A stretch of 64,000 nucleotides of DNA from Acidobacteriota bacterium (GCA_013289685.1 JABCZL010000007.1:289170-353169); one strand, 5' to 3'. Shown: positions 17,581 to 26,604, numbered from the stretch's first letter. Notes: a model not told the origin generated them from the sequence alone. A program made the numbers and translations.

Positions 17581-20500
17581 CTAGTGAAAGTCGTGCGAGA
17601 CAGTTTCCGCTTTCGTGACGAACAGCGGCTGCACACGTTCAGCGCGGACGGAAATGACGTTGTCCTGATTCTGCAAGATCCCTTCGATGGCGAGGAAGCG
17701 CTCGCTGGCCAGCAGCAGACGATTCTGATGAAACAGGTCGGGCGTGATGATGGCGTTGGCCACTCCGGTTTCATCTTCCAGGCTGACAAAAACAAATCCC
17801 TTGGCGGTGCCCGGGCGCTGGCGGGTGATGACGCAGCCTCCGATGCGCAGGCGCTTGCCGCTGGGAAGGTCGCGCAGTTCGCTGGCGCGGCGAATGCCCA
17901 TGGCATTGAGCCATTCGCGGCGGTAGGCCATGGGATGCGGGCCCACGGTCAGTCCGGTGCCGTGGAAGTCGGCGACCAGGCGCTCTTCGTGATTCATGGG
18001 CGCAAGCGGCGAGGGCGAATCGGGCTCGGGCTGTTGTTCGAGCAGCGGTCCGGAGCCGCGGACGGCGCGCTCGACTTGCCAGAGCGCGTCGCGGCGGTGA
18101 AGCGAGTTGCGAGTACCGGGTCCCGAGTTGCGAGATTCCTCCGCCCCTCGCGTGCGCTCGGGGGTCGGAATGACAAGGAATTTTGAGATCGCGTTCAGCG
18201 CGCCGATTTCCGCCAGCGTGGTGAGTTCGTCTTTCCGTAATTCGGGAACGCGCCGCGTGAGGTCGTGGATGGAAGTGAAGGGAGTGCGCGCGCGTTCGCG
18301 CACCAGCGCCTGGCCGGCTTCTTCGCGCATGCCGCGGACGTAGCGCAAACCCATGCGTAGCGCGATGATGGCGCCTCCTCCAAGCTCAGTGCCTTCCCTC
18401 CGGGACTCGTTCCATATGAACGGTTCTTTCCCAGGACTTCCGTCCTGGGCTAACGAATGCCGTCCCTTGCGGGACTGGTCTGGGGGCAGATCGTTAGCGC
18501 CGGTGTTCTCTTCCAATTTTCTTTGGCCAACGACCAACGACGAACGACCAACGACTTCACTAGCAACTGCCTCTAAACTGCAATTCCATTCCGACTTCGT
18601 TACATCCACGGGCAACAGCTTCAAGCCGTGGCGCTGCGCGTCTTTGACGATGGTGGCGGGTGAATAAAATCCCATGGGCTGGTTGTTGAGCAGGGCGGCG
18701 GTGAATGCGGCCAGGTAGTGGCATTTCAGATAAGCGCTGGCATAGGCGATGAGCGCGAAGCTGGCGGCGTGGGATTCGGGGAATCCGTAGAGCGCGAACG
18801 AAGTGATGGAGAGAATAATTTCTTCCTGCGCTTTTTGCGAGATTTTATTTTGCGTCATGCCGGCGCGCAGCCGGGCTTCGATTTCTTTCATGCGCGCCTG
18901 CGAGCGTTTGAAACCCATGGCGCGGCGCAGTTCTTCGGCCTCGCCTCCGGTAAAGTTGGCGGCGATCATCGCCAGCCGCAGCAGTTGCTCCTGAAACAGC
19001 GGCACGCCGAGCGTGCGTTTCAGCACGGGCTCAAGAGAGGGATGCGGATAAGTGACGGCCTCGCGCCCCTGGCGGCGCTGGATGAAAGGATTCACCATTT
19101 TACCGACGATCGGTCCGGGACGGATAATGGCGACCTGGACCACGAGGTCATAAAAACGTAGCGGACGCAGTCGTGGCAGGGACGCCATTTGCGCACGGCT
19201 TTCTACCTGGAAGAGGCCGATGGTGTCAGCCTGCTGCAATGCGGAATACACCGGCGGATCGTCGGCGGGTAGGTGCGCCAGATCGACTTCTTCGTGATAG
19301 TGGTCGCGGATGAGTTCGATCGAATCTTTTAGCACAGCCATCATGCCGAGGCCGAGCAAGTCGACTTTGATGATGCCCATGTCGGCGCAATCTTCTTTGT
19401 CCCATTGCACAACGACGCGGCCGGGCATGGACGCGGGCTCGAGTGGCACGACGGAATCGAGTTGTCCCTGGCAGATGACCATGCCGCCGGAGTGCTGCCC
19501 GAGATGGCGCGGCATATCCTGCACGGCCAGGCACAGTTCGTAATATTTGCGCAGGCGGGGATGATTGAGGTCGAGTCCGGCGTCGCGGAAGCGGCGGTCG
19601 AGCGCGTCGTTCTCGTCGCGAAATTCCCAGGTAGCGACGGCGGCGGAAATCTTCTGGAGCGTTTCCGGATCGAAGCCGAGCGCCTTGCCCATTTCGCGCG
19701 CGGCCATGCGGTTGCGATAGGTGATGACGTTGGCCGTCATGGCGGCGCCGCGTTCGCCGTATTTTTTGTAGAGATACTGAATCACTTTTTCGCGCTCGTC
19801 GCCGCTGGGCAGGTCGAGATCGATGTCGGGCCACTCGCCGCGTTCTTCGGAAAGAAAACGCTCGAAGAGAAGCTCCATGCTGACGGCGTCGACCGCGGTA
19901 ATGCCGAGCGAGTAGCAGACGGCGCTGTTGGCGGCCGATCCGCGTCCCTGCACGAGAATATTTTGCTCGCGGCAGAAGCGGATGAGATCCCAGACGATTA
20001 AAAAGTATCCCGCGAGTTTTAACCTTTCGATGAGTTTCAATTCTTTTTCGATTTGAAGACGAGCCCGGGCTTGCAGGTCGGGCGGCTTGCGGCCGTAGCG
20101 ATCGCGAAAACCTTCCCAGGAGCGCTCGCGCAGAAATGAATTCATGGTCTCGCCTTCGGGCACGGGATAGCGCGGGAACTCGTAGCCAAGATCGTTCAGC
20201 GTGAATTCAAGGCGGGAAGAAACTTCCAGCGTATGGGCGATGGCTTCCGGCAGGTCGGCGAAGAGTTGCTGCATTTCCGGCGCGGATTTCAGAAAACGTT
20301 CGGAGTTGCGGGAGAGCAGGCGCCCGGCAGTGGATAACGTACGGTGATGGCGAATCGCAGTGAAGGCATCACACAATTCGCGGGCTTTGGCGGTGACGTA
20401 GCAGACGCCGTTGGTGGCCAGCAGAGGGAGATTCAGCGAACGGGCGATGTCGATCGCGGCGCGGTTGCGGGATTCTTCTTCGCGCTGGAAATGGCGTTGC

Positions 20501-21123
20501 AGTTCGACGTAGACGTTTTTGGGGCCGAAGATGGCGATGAGTCGATCGACTTGGCGGCGGGCTTCGTCGATGCCGCCTTGCTGCAGGGCCGCGGCCAATG
20601 GGCCTTCCGCGCCACCGGTCAGGCAGATGAGGCCGTGGGCGTGTTCTTGCAGTTCGTCTGCGCACACGGCGCCTTCGCCTTTTTTGGCGCGCAACTTCAT
20701 TTTGGTAATCAGGCGGCAGAGATTTTGATAGCCGGCGCGCGAGGAGACGAGGAGGGGAAGACGGAAAGAGTTGGCATGCCCCGCCGATTTGTCATTTCGA
20801 GCGGAGCGAGGAATCCCTATCCCATTGGCAGACTGCCGGGGGTAGGGATCCTTCGACTCCGCCAGTGCTGCACTTCGTGCAGCACTGGCTCCGCTCAGGA
20901 TGACAGGATGAAGGGGAGAGCAGGTGACTTCCGCGCCGATGTGCGCCTTGATTTCCATCTTCTTTGCGGCCAGGTGGAAGCGCGGCGCGCCATACACGCC
21001 GTCGGCGTCGAGCAGCGCCATGGCCGGCAGTTTGAGCTGGGCGCACACGGCGGCCAATTCCTCGGGCAGAGACGCACCTTCGAGAAAACTGAAAGCAGAG
21101 CGGGCGTGAAGTTCGACGTACAT
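17581..21123 (-). CDS. dnaE2: Error-prone DNA polymerase III alpha subunit DnaE2, with in-frame repeat inserts
   Basis: DnaE2 is the polymerase of the SOS ImuA-ImuB-DnaE2 mutasome, copying past lesions with low fidelity. The PHP domain opens the protein ([23 protein letters not shown]), the polymerase core has [19 protein letters not shown] and [19 protein letters not shown], and the tail holds the HhH and OB domains. The 1180 residues exceed the usual 1050-1080. The excess is explained by three inserts that read through dispersed repeats: residues about 70-109, 852-915 and 978-1008. They interrupt conserved sequence (EVTC | FRLPLLV; NCSLEA | [13 protein letters not shown] | HRRDALW) yet keep the frame. 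It is the last gene of the imuA-imuB-dnaE2 operon. Confidence 0.93.
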   Translation of the reverse strand: MYVELHARSAFSFLEGASLPEELAAVCAQLKLPAMALLDADGVYGAPRFHLAAKKMEIKAHIGAEVTCSPLHPVILSGASAARSAALAESKDPYPRQSANGIGIPRSARNDKSAGHANSFRLPLLVSSRAGYQNLCRLITKMKLRAKKGEGAVCADELQEHAHGLICLTGGAEGPLAAALQQGGIDEARRQVDRLIAIFGPKNVYVELQRHFQREEESRNRAAIDIARSLNLPLLATNGVCYVTAKARELCDAFTAIRHHRTLSTAGRLLSRNSERFLKSAPEMQQLFADLPEAIAHTLEVSSRLEFTLNDLGYEFPRYPVPEGETMNSFLRERSWEGFRDRYGRKPPDLQARARLQIEKELKLIERLKLAGYFLIVWDLIRFCREQNILVQGRGSAANSAVCYSLGITAVDAVSMELLFERFLSEERGEWPDIDLDLPSGDEREKVIQYLYKKYGERGAAMTANVITYRNRMAAREMGKALGFDPETLQKISAAVATWEFRDENDALDRRFRDAGLDLNHPRLRKYYELCLAVQDMPRHLGQHSGGMVICQGQLDSVVPLEPASMPGRVVVQWDKEDCADMGIIKVDLLGLGMMAVLKDSIELIRDHYHEEVDLAHLPADDPPVYSALQQADTIGLFQVESRAQMASLPRLRPLRFYDLVVQVAIIRPGPIVGKMVNPFIQRRQGREAVTYPHPSLEPVLKRTLGVPLFQEQLLRLAMIAANFTGGEAEELRRAMGFKRSQARMKEIEARLRAGMTQNKISQKAQEEIILSITSFALYGFPESHAASFALIAYASAYLKCHYLAAFTAALLNNQPMGFYSPATIVKDAQRHGLKLLPVDVTKSEWNCSLEAVASEVVGRSSLVVGQRKLEENTGANDLPPDQSRKGRHSLAQDGSPGKEPFIWNESRREGTELGGGAIIALRMGLRYVRGMREEAGQALVRERARTPFTSIHDLTRRVPELRKDELTTLAEIGALNAISKFLVIPTPERTRGAEESRNSGPGTRNSLHRRDALWQVERAVRGSGPLLEQQPEPDSPSPLAPMNHEERLVADFHGTGLTVGPHPMAYRREWLNAMGIRRASELRDLPSGKRLRIGGCVITRQRPGTAKGFVFVSLEDETGVANAIITPDLFHQNRLLLASERFLAIEGILQNQDNVISVRAERVQPLFVTKAETVSHDFH
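18100..18190. repeat. In-frame insert 3 in dnaE2
   Basis: Between codons for IGALN and HRRDALW lies a doubled agttgcgag segment and a stem-loop (ccgcccctcgcgtgcgctcgggggtcgg), translated as about 30 low-complexity residues. Confidence 0.65.
18378..18568. repeat. In-frame insert 2 in dnaE2 (family 2 hairpin)
   Basis: The segment has stem cccaggac-ttcc-gtcctggg, the constant part gctaacgaatgccg, then gtcccttgcgggactgg, plus a run of gaccaacga units. Constant bases match the insert in imuA at 23108-23152. It adds about 60 residues absent from other DnaE2 proteins. Confidence 0.7.
20789..20904. repeat. In-frame insert 1 in dnaE2 (paired family 1 element)
   Basis: Two family 1 units face each other: tgtcatttcgagcggagcg..gaatccctat and tagggatccttcgactccg..ctcaggatgaca. 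The outer ends TGTCAT/ATGACA are inverted repeats. The right unit has the stem ccagtgctgcacttcgtgcagcactgg. It is translated within the PHP domain. Confidence 0.8.
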
Positions 21124-21124
21124 C

Positions 21125-21215
21125 AGTGGCCAGTGATTAGTGGTCAGTGGCCAGTAAAAATGTTGGAATCAATAGTTTTCACTGATCACTAACCACTAGC
21201 CACTGACCACTTGTT
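21125..21215. repeat. Inverted repeat spacer between imuB and dnaE2
   Basis: The arms agtggccagtgattagtggtcagtgg and tcactgatcactaaccactagccactgaccact can fold into a long hairpin between the two genes. It resembles the unit at 17494-17580. Confidence 0.65.
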
Positions 21216-22841
21216 TCAGTCATACGTTCCTTCCACGAACCAGCCGCCGCCGAGCAGATCGTGCACGAGGCGGTAGAAAGAAATCGCTTCGCCGTTGCGC
21301 AGGGCGTTGTTTTGCAGAGCGCTGTTACGCAGAGCAATGTCCCACTCGTCGCGCGACCAGGCTTCGCGCTCCCACCAGTCGCCGGAGGAGCGCCAGGGGC
21401 CGGCTTTCCAGAGCACATCGCCCTGCACTTCTTTTTTTCGACACACCAAATGCACGGGCTGACCGTTTTCCAGAGTCACGCTGGCGCGCAGCGGCGGACG
21501 AAAACGGCGCAGAGCGGTGACCACCGATTTTTCTTCCGCCTTGTCAGAAGCTTCGCGCTCACTTTTTTGCGGGACCTCAGCCACAAAGCGCTGCATGCGA
21601 AATCCCTCAGGATGATGCGTGTCGAGCAACTCCAGCGCTCCAACTTTGTTTCCGCCGACCATCCCGGCAATGCGAGCGAGGGTGAGTTCCAGTTTCTCCG
21701 GTTCCGGCGATGGAGGCAGGAACAGGCCTCCCTGCGCGGATCGCGGGCGTGCCGGTTCGGCGGCCAGATGGATTTTAACGATGGGCGCGCCCGGCGGATG
21801 CGCGTTCAAATCCAGTTGCAGCAGCTTGAGAAAAACTTTGGTGTCGAGCATGGGCAGGGGCAGCCGCAGGGTGCGGATAAATTGTTGATTGTTGATTTTT
21901 GATTGTTGATAGTGTGCAGAAAAGTTTTCCAGCTCCAGCGTTAGGCGCAGTTCCTGCGTGGCCAGGGCCCGCGAACCTAACCGCGCGCAGATTTGTTCGA
22001 GCAGGCGATTCAGCAAAAAGGCCAGAGGTTCGAGCAAGACGATGGGATGTTCCAGTTCGACGGCTTCTTCAAATACCGGCGGCGCTTCCAGGGGCACAAG
22101 CGTGCGAGAAGCGGCGCCTCGCGCCAGTTGCTGCAGGCGCAGGCCTTCTTGTCCCAGACGTTCGCTGAGCGAAACTTCTGGAAGCGCGGCCAACCCGCGC
22201 AGGTTGCGGATGCCCCAGCGGTCGAGGGTTTCGAGCAGGCGGACGGCCGTTTTTTTTTCGTCTCCATCGGGGCGGTCTTCTCCGAGATGCTCGGCTCCGA
22301 GTTGATCAGTGAACAGCACTTCCACCGGCAAAGATCCCAATTGCTCCGCTTCTTTCCCGGAAGGAATCACAGTGACGCCGGAAAAGCCACGGGCGGCGAG
22401 CACGGCCGCGTCGGGATTGGAAGCCACGGCAACGTTGGCCTCGAGTCCGAGCGCGGCCGCGCGGTTGTGGAGAGCGCGAGAAATTTCGGGCAGCGATCCG
22501 AACAGAGATTCCATGCCCGCAAGATCGAGCAGGACGGTGTCGCAGGCGGCGTCTTCCACGCACGGAGAGAACGACTGGGCGCAGTCGAGCAGGGCGGCAT
22601 GCGCGGCGGATTCCTGCAGCGGAGAACGCGTGCGTAGTGCGAGTTCCGGGCACAATTCGGCTTGCGCTTTGGTCATGCCGGGCGCGATGCCCATGCGGGC
22701 GGCCTTTGCATTGACCGCGATGGTTTTTTCCAGCGGAGGTTTGCCTTCGAGAATGGCGACCGCGCGTGCCTGCAATTCCGGTTCGGCGCGCAGGGCCGCC
22801 GCCATGGGAAAATTCGGCACGTAGATGCAGGCAAACGGCAT
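21216..22841 (-). CDS. imuB: ImuB, catalytically inert Y-family polymerase-like mutasome hub
   Basis: ImuB has a Y-family polymerase fold without an intact active site and links DnaE2 to the beta clamp. The N-terminus (MPFACIYVPNFPMAAALR) and the palm region (AIAVNAKAARMGIAPGMTKAQAELCPEL, VEDAACDTVLLDLAGMESLFG) are clear, followed by HhH and little-finger regions. The C-terminal extension typical of ImuB carries the GGWFVEGTYD end. At about residues 309-320 the sequence HYQQSKINNQQF reads through an attgttgattgttgatttttgattgttgat repeat, a likely in-frame insertion. A tandem octamer array separates it from imuA and a hairpin from dnaE2. Length (541) is near family norm. Confidence 0.92.
   Translation of the reverse strand: MPFACIYVPNFPMAAALRAEPELQARAVAILEGKPPLEKTIAVNAKAARMGIAPGMTKAQAELCPELALRTRSPLQESAAHAALLDCAQSFSPCVEDAACDTVLLDLAGMESLFGSLPEISRALHNRAAALGLEANVAVASNPDAAVLAARGFSGVTVIPSGKEAEQLGSLPVEVLFTDQLGAEHLGEDRPDGDEKKTAVRLLETLDRWGIRNLRGLAALPEVSLSERLGQEGLRLQQLARGAASRTLVPLEAPPVFEEAVELEHPIVLLEPLAFLLNRLLEQICARLGSRALATQELRLTLELENFSAHYQQSKINNQQFIRTLRLPLPMLDTKVFLKLLQLDLNAHPPGAPIVKIHLAAEPARPRSAQGGLFLPPSPEPEKLELTLARIAGMVGGNKVGALELLDTHHPEGFRMQRFVAEVPQKSEREASDKAEEKSVVTALRRFRPPLRASVTLENGQPVHLVCRKKEVQGDVLWKAGPWRSSGDWWEREAWSRDEWDIALRNSALQNNALRNGEAISFYRLVHDLLGGGWFVEGTYD
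21880..21914. repeat. ttgattgttgattt repeat in imuB
   Basis: A direct repeat of attgttgatt units is read in frame in imuB. A variant (attgctgattgttgatttttgactgctgatt) lies in the intergenic region at 55825-55858. Confidence 0.7.
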
Positions 22842-22850
22842 GGCGACATT

Positions 22851-22914
22851 GAGTCATTCAGTCATTGAGTCATTGAGTGATTGAGTGATTGAGCTATTGA
22901 GTCATTGAGTTATT
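22851..22914. repeat. Eight tandem octamers (gagtcatt) between imuA and imuB
   Basis: The array reads gagtcatt, cagtcatt, gagtcatt, gagtgatt, gagtgatt, gagctatt, gagtcatt, gagttatt. It fills nearly the whole imuA-imuB spacer. Copy number change would alter the distance between the two genes. Confidence 0.9.
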
Positions 22915-22918
22915 GATT

Positions 22919-24136
22919 TCATCCCGCCCAGGCAGTTTTGGTTTCGAACGCGACCGAGCGTGCGGGTTTGCGGTCCAGGCGTGAGCGGATGAGTTCGGCG
23001 GTGATATTCAGTCCGGTCAGCAGTTGCGCGTGCGCGGGACGGGAAATTGCGCCAGAGGTTGTGGCGTCCCTACGGGACTTGTTGGTTTTTTCCACGGCTA
23101 CCCGGCACTGCTGTGCCGGGCTATCGCATGCCGCCGCTTCGCGGCTGGATTCTGATGGATCGAGCATCATCGTTTCTTCCTGATCGCCTGGCGCGCACAG
23201 CTGCAGCAGCAGCGACGAGCAGTTTCCGGCGATGGGGTGCTGCTCGATGGCCAGCAGGATCGTGGGCGTGTACTCCACTGCGCGGCGGAAGCGGAACCAC
23301 GTGGTCAGTGGAATATGGCGCGCCGCCTGCGGCGGCAGATCGCCGAGGTCGAGGACGATCAATCCGAAGCCGCCGCTTTCAAGCAGCAAATCCGTGGCAC
23401 GCAGGACTTGCTCCATACGGCGCTCGGATTGCCGCGAGCCATTTTCCTTCAACCCAGTTTCCTTCCATCCAGTGCGGTCGAAGTCGAGTGCTACTTGCGA
23501 GGAAACCCCCACTTCTCGCGCAAAAGGCGCGCGAGAAATGGGGCACCCGTCGCTTGATTGATCCTTGCTTGCTCGATCCTTTGAATCTTCGCCGCAGCGC
23601 ACCCACAGCAGCCGTTCCAACTCCACCCCGGCGGCTGCCGCAGACTGGGGATCGAGCGCGTCACTGGCATCGACCACCGCGCAGAATTCTCCGCGGCGAG
23701 TGGCGGCGGCCACCGCGGCCAGAAGCAAGGTGGTGCGTCCCGAGGAGGCGGGGCCGCAGATTTCAGTCAGGCATCCGCGCGGCAGGCCCCCGGTCAGGGT
23801 ATCGAGGGCCGAGACGCCGCTCGAAACCATTTCCGGCGCTGGACGAATATCTAGCTGCGAAGCCGGGGTTACGCGGGCCGGAAGGATTTTTGATGGCCGA
23901 TTTTTGATGGCGGATTGAACGCGGGCCAGGGGAGATTCCTGCGCCTCTTGCTTCTCAGAAATCTGCAGGTTTATGTAGGGACAGCCGCCTAAGCCTGCCC
24001 TGAGCGAAGTCGAAGGGGCTGTCCGGTCGAGCGAAGCTCGACTGGCGCTCGTGAGCGAGCCCACTTCAGGCTCAGTGTCGTCATCAAAAAAAGGGCGGCC
24101 CAGGGCCGCCGAAGTGGAAATCACTGCGGAAGACAT
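22919..24136 (-). CDS. imuA: ImuA, RecA-like mutasome protein, with in-frame repeat inserts
   Basis: ImuA is a RecA-fold partner of ImuB and DnaE2 in SOS mutagenesis. The ATG follows gaggaa. The core begins at about residue 100 (PEMVSSGVSALDTLTGGLPRGCLTEICGP). The Walker A loop reads GPASSGRTT (about 128-136), with arginine in place of the usual lysine, so ATP hydrolysis may be weak or absent. VLDLGDLP (about 261-268) fits Walker B. At 405 residues it is longer than typical ImuA. Extra segments at about 25-60, 74-85, 184-236 and 320-363 read through palindromic repeats (for instance SRAPFAREVG and SDSPAQQCRVAVEKTNKSRR). First gene of the cassette; I could not assign a LexA box upstream. Confidence 0.88.
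   Translation of the reverse strand: MSSAVISTSAALGRPFFDDDTEPEVGSLTSASRASLDRTAPSTSLRAGLGGCPYINLQISEKQEAQESPLARVQSAIKNRPSKILPARVTPASQLDIRPAPEMVSSGVSALDTLTGGLPRGCLTEICGPASSGRTTLLLAAVAAATRRGEFCAVVDASDALDPQSAAAAGVELERLLWVRCGEDSKDRASKDQSSDGCPISRAPFAREVGVSSQVALDFDRTGWKETGLKENGSRQSERRMEQVLRATDLLLESGGFGLIVLDLGDLPPQAARHIPLTTWFRFRRAVEYTPTILLAIEQHPIAGNCSSLLLQLCAPGDQEETMMLDPSESSREAAACDSPAQQCRVAVEKTNKSRRDATTSGAISRPAHAQLLTGLNITAELIRSRLDRKPARSVAFETKTAWAG
23050..23155. repeat. In-frame family 2 hairpin in imuA
   Basis: The stem cccggcac-tgct-gtgccggg is followed by the constant gctatcgcatgccg and then ccgcttcgcggctgg. The same constant bases and layout occur in dnaE2 insert 2, with different stem sequence, so the structure rather than the stem sequence is conserved. 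Confidence 0.7.
23505..23550. repeat. In-frame family 3 hairpin in imuA
   Basis: The unit cccccacttctcgcgc..gcgcgagaaatggggcaccc is a long inverted repeat. It recurs at about 26608-26646 and, diverged, at about 31773-31812. Here it encodes PISRAPFAREVGVS. Confidence 0.75.
23970..24055. repeat. In-frame hairpins at the 5' end of imuA
   Basis: The segment has ggacagccgcc paired with ggggctgtcc around a ctgagcgaagtcgaagg core, then gtcgagcgaagctcgac. It is translated as SLDRTAPSTSLRAGLGGCP, outside the conserved ImuA core. Confidence 0.65.
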
Positions 24137-24309
24137 AACATTCCTCGGAAGAATTTCAGGGAGCGCCGGGGCTGGTGTTCAGAATAGAGCCGCGGAGGCG
24201 TTTTCGCTTTTTATTCGCCTTTAAAGATTCTGCTCCGGGGGGCGAGGTTTGTCAAGAGGGATGGTTTGGCGCCGGTTATGAGTGAAATGGGGATTTTTCG
24301 CCACCCCCC

Positions 24310-24990
24310 TTAAGTTCCATCAGGGCATTTGCAGGGAGTCGGTGGCGGGGGTGGTGGCGGCGGTGGCTGTAGTAGGACCGCATTCAACTGCGCAGTTGGA
24401 AGCTCGTAGAGAACGCCCACCCTCAACCAGCAATACAACGCAAGCGCAGCCACCGGAATGCCGATCAGCAAGGAGACAGCAAGTCTCTTCGAAGGCAGAT
24501 GAACTGGCTCGTTTGCCTTCCTGGCTATAAAGAACCTCCCCATCGGTAGCGCCAATCCGACTACCATCATAAAAAACACGAGGATCGACCTGACTATCTG
24601 CGTGCTCATTCCAGGCCCTGAGATCGCGTCATAGAAAAACTCTGGGAACGTAAGCATGAATTCCCCACGGGCCAGCGCTACGACAGGGGGAAGGATGAAA
24701 ACTGGAAACGCCCAGAACCACACGACGGCAAACATCACGAACCACGCCGGGCGAGAGCGCTTCGCATTCCCCGTCCACACAACAATCAGCCCGATGAGAA
24801 TAATTGCCAGGCACGCAACCCCGAAACGGTGGTCCGCATAAAGTTCTCCCTGAAAGCCTGCATCCAATTGCGCCACCGCAGCGCGGTCACTCGCGGCACC
24901 GTAATACCACAGCGCTGGTCGGACGAAGAAAAGAAGAGCAATCGTATGAAGGATGCTGGAAACAAAAACCGAATCAGGACGTACTCTCAT
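24310..24990 (-). CDS. Polytopic membrane protein of unknown function
   Basis: I do not recognise this family. The 226-residue protein shows about five membrane helices (near residues 12-30, 56-72, 82-105, 131-152 and 170-187) and ends in a long proline run (nine in a row) followed by TPCKCPDGT, whose CxC could bind a metal or form a disulfide. The ORF is in the same direction as imuA and 173 bp upstream of it, with no obvious shared function. The start is not supported by a clear ribosome site. Confidence 0.6.
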   Translation of the reverse strand: MRVRPDSVFVSSILHTIALLFFVRPALWYYGAASDRAAVAQLDAGFQGELYADHRFGVACLAIILIGLIVVWTGNAKRSRPAWFVMFAVVWFWAFPVFILPPVVALARGEFMLTFPEFFYDAISGPGMSTQIVRSILVFFMMVVGLALPMGRFFIARKANEPVHLPSKRLAVSLLIGIPVAALALYCWLRVGVLYELPTAQLNAVLLQPPPPPPPPPTPCKCPDGT

Positions 24991-25248
24991 GGCGGTCCTC
25001 CCTAACGAAGGTGCCTACGAGACCACTTTCTACTCCAAGATGCGACGATTTGCTAGTCAGGCTGACGTAACCAGGGCATTTCACTCATCCCCGCCGCTTT
25101 TGCTCTCCGTGCCCTCTCGCTCACCTCCCCTTCTTCCGTCCGTCCAATCCCAACAGTGTCGCGACAGTTTGTGCTAAATCCCAAGTTCAAGAATTCAGAT
25201 TTCTGATTCGTCGACTGCCCATCCCGGCAGGGAAAAAGGAGCTTCTCT

Positions 25249-26325
25249 ATGCCCAGATTTCGTCTGCTTGCCTTGTTGTCCGGTGTTTTGTTGATTGCAA
25301 GTTTTAGTTCCGCGCAGACCGCCACGAGCGAAACCTTGATGCTCGATCTGCCGCGACAGAGCCAGCACGCCCGCGTGATGCAGCGGATCGGCATCACCGA
25401 CATTACCGTGAACTATCACCGGCCGCTGGCCAACGGCCGCCCCATCTGGGGCAAGCTCGTGCCGTACGGGGAAGTGTGGCGCGCCGGAGCGAATGAAAAT
25501 ACGACCATCACGTTCAGCGATCCGGTGACGATTGAAGGCCAGCCGCTCGACAAGGGGACCTATGGCCTGCACATGATTCCGGGCGAGAGCCAGTGGACAG
25601 TGATCTTCTCCAAGAACTCGACCTCGTGGGGAAGTTTTTCTTATGAGCAAGGAGAAGACGCTTTGCGCGTTAACGTGAAGCCGCAAACGGCCGATGCCCA
25701 CGACGCGCTGGCCTACGATTTCGACGAGGTGAAGCCGGACTCGGCCGTCGTCACCATGCGGTGGGATAAAGTTGCGGTCCCGTTCAAAGTTCAGGTCAAG
25801 GTGAACGACATTGTTACCGCCAGCATCCACCGGCATTTGTACGGGCTTAATCAATACTACTGGGAAGGCTGGGACGACGCGGCCGGATACTTTCTGGCCA
25901 ACAAAATCAATCTCGACGAAGCGCTGAAAGATGAAGACCAGTCGATTCAGGCGGAAGAACGATTTGACAACCTGATCGGCAAATCGAGGATCCTTGAGGC
26001 GATGGGACGCAAGGAAGATGCTACGACGTTCCACGCCAAGGCGCTGGAGAAGGCCAGTGCCGTGCAACTCTACTCCTATGCCCGTCAGTTGCAGGTGGAG
26101 AAGAAACAGGACGAGGCTCTGGCGCTCTACCGGACCAGCGCGAAGAAGTTTCCCGAGGACTGGACCTCGCATCTGGGCCTGGCCCGGGTGCGCAGTGCGC
26201 AGGGAGATTTTGATGGCGCGGTGAAGGAAATGCAAATCTCTCTGACCGGCGCACCGGACGCCAACAAGAAGGCTTTAGAAGGCTATATCAAGCGGCTGCA
26301 GGCCAAGGACGACATCAATAGGTAG
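25249..26325 (+). CDS. DUF2911 domain protein with C-terminal TPR-like repeats
   Basis: The ATG follows aaggag by 7 bp. A signal peptide (LLALLSGVLLIASFSSAQ) leads to a DUF2911 domain (about residues 30-175) with the family pattern ITVNYHRPLANGRPIWGKLVPYGEVWRAGANENTTITFSDPV and YGLHMIPGESQWTVIFSKN. The rest (about 200-355) is helical with TPR-like spacing (YARQLQVEKKQDEALALYRTSAKKFPEDWTSHLGLARV). DUF2911 proteins are secreted, common in Acidobacteria and Bacteroidetes, and of unknown function. The paired hairpin repeat downstream may end its transcript. Confidence 0.88.
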   Translation: MPRFRLLALLSGVLLIASFSSAQTATSETLMLDLPRQSQHARVMQRIGITDITVNYHRPLANGRPIWGKLVPYGEVWRAGANENTTITFSDPVTIEGQPLDKGTYGLHMIPGESQWTVIFSKNSTSWGSFSYEQGEDALRVNVKPQTADAHDALAYDFDEVKPDSAVVTMRWDKVAVPFKVQVKVNDIVTASIHRHLYGLNQYYWEGWDDAAGYFLANKINLDEALKDEDQSIQAEERFDNLIGKSRILEAMGRKEDATTFHAKALEKASAVQLYSYARQLQVEKKQDEALALYRTSAKKFPEDWTSHLGLARVRSAQGDFDGAVKEMQISLTGAPDANKKALEGYIKRLQAKDDINR

Positions 26326-26330
26326 CGCAT

Positions 26331-26544
26331 TGTCATACTGAGCGGAGTCGAGAGGATCGCGCAGCGATCCTCGCGGCGGAGTCGAAGCATCCCTACCTGA
26401 CGCGATTCCTTTCGGGCGGAATCGCAGTGCGGAGTCTTACTCGTGGGTGGCGTCATTTCTTTAGCAGGAGATGAGCTGGATATAGGGATGCTTCGACTGC
26501 GAACGAGTCGCGCTTCGCGCAGTTCGTTCTTCGCTCAGCATGAC
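26331..26544. repeat. Paired family 1 hairpin element plus flanks
   Basis: The left unit tgtcatactgagcggag..cgaagcatccctac (26331-26396) and the right unit tagggatgcttcgactg..tcgctcagcatgaca (26483-26544) face each other, enclosing 86 bp. Outer ends are TGTCAT and ATGACA as at 20789-20904. Confidence 0.8.
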
Positions 26545-26604
26545 AAGGGGTCGTGCGATCTGAAGTCTGGTCTTCCAAGCCCGTTTCATGGAGGCCGGCC
26601 GGGT

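Noticed and set aside
20789-20904. Family 1 pair as an insertion sequence
   Set aside because: No transposase frame is present and the pair is only about 116 bp; it is at most a non-autonomous element.
24137-24309. Possible LexA (SOS) box upstream of imuA
   Set aside because: I saw ttcgc-type half sites but no clear inverted repeat, and the lineage's LexA motif is not certain; not reported as a feature.
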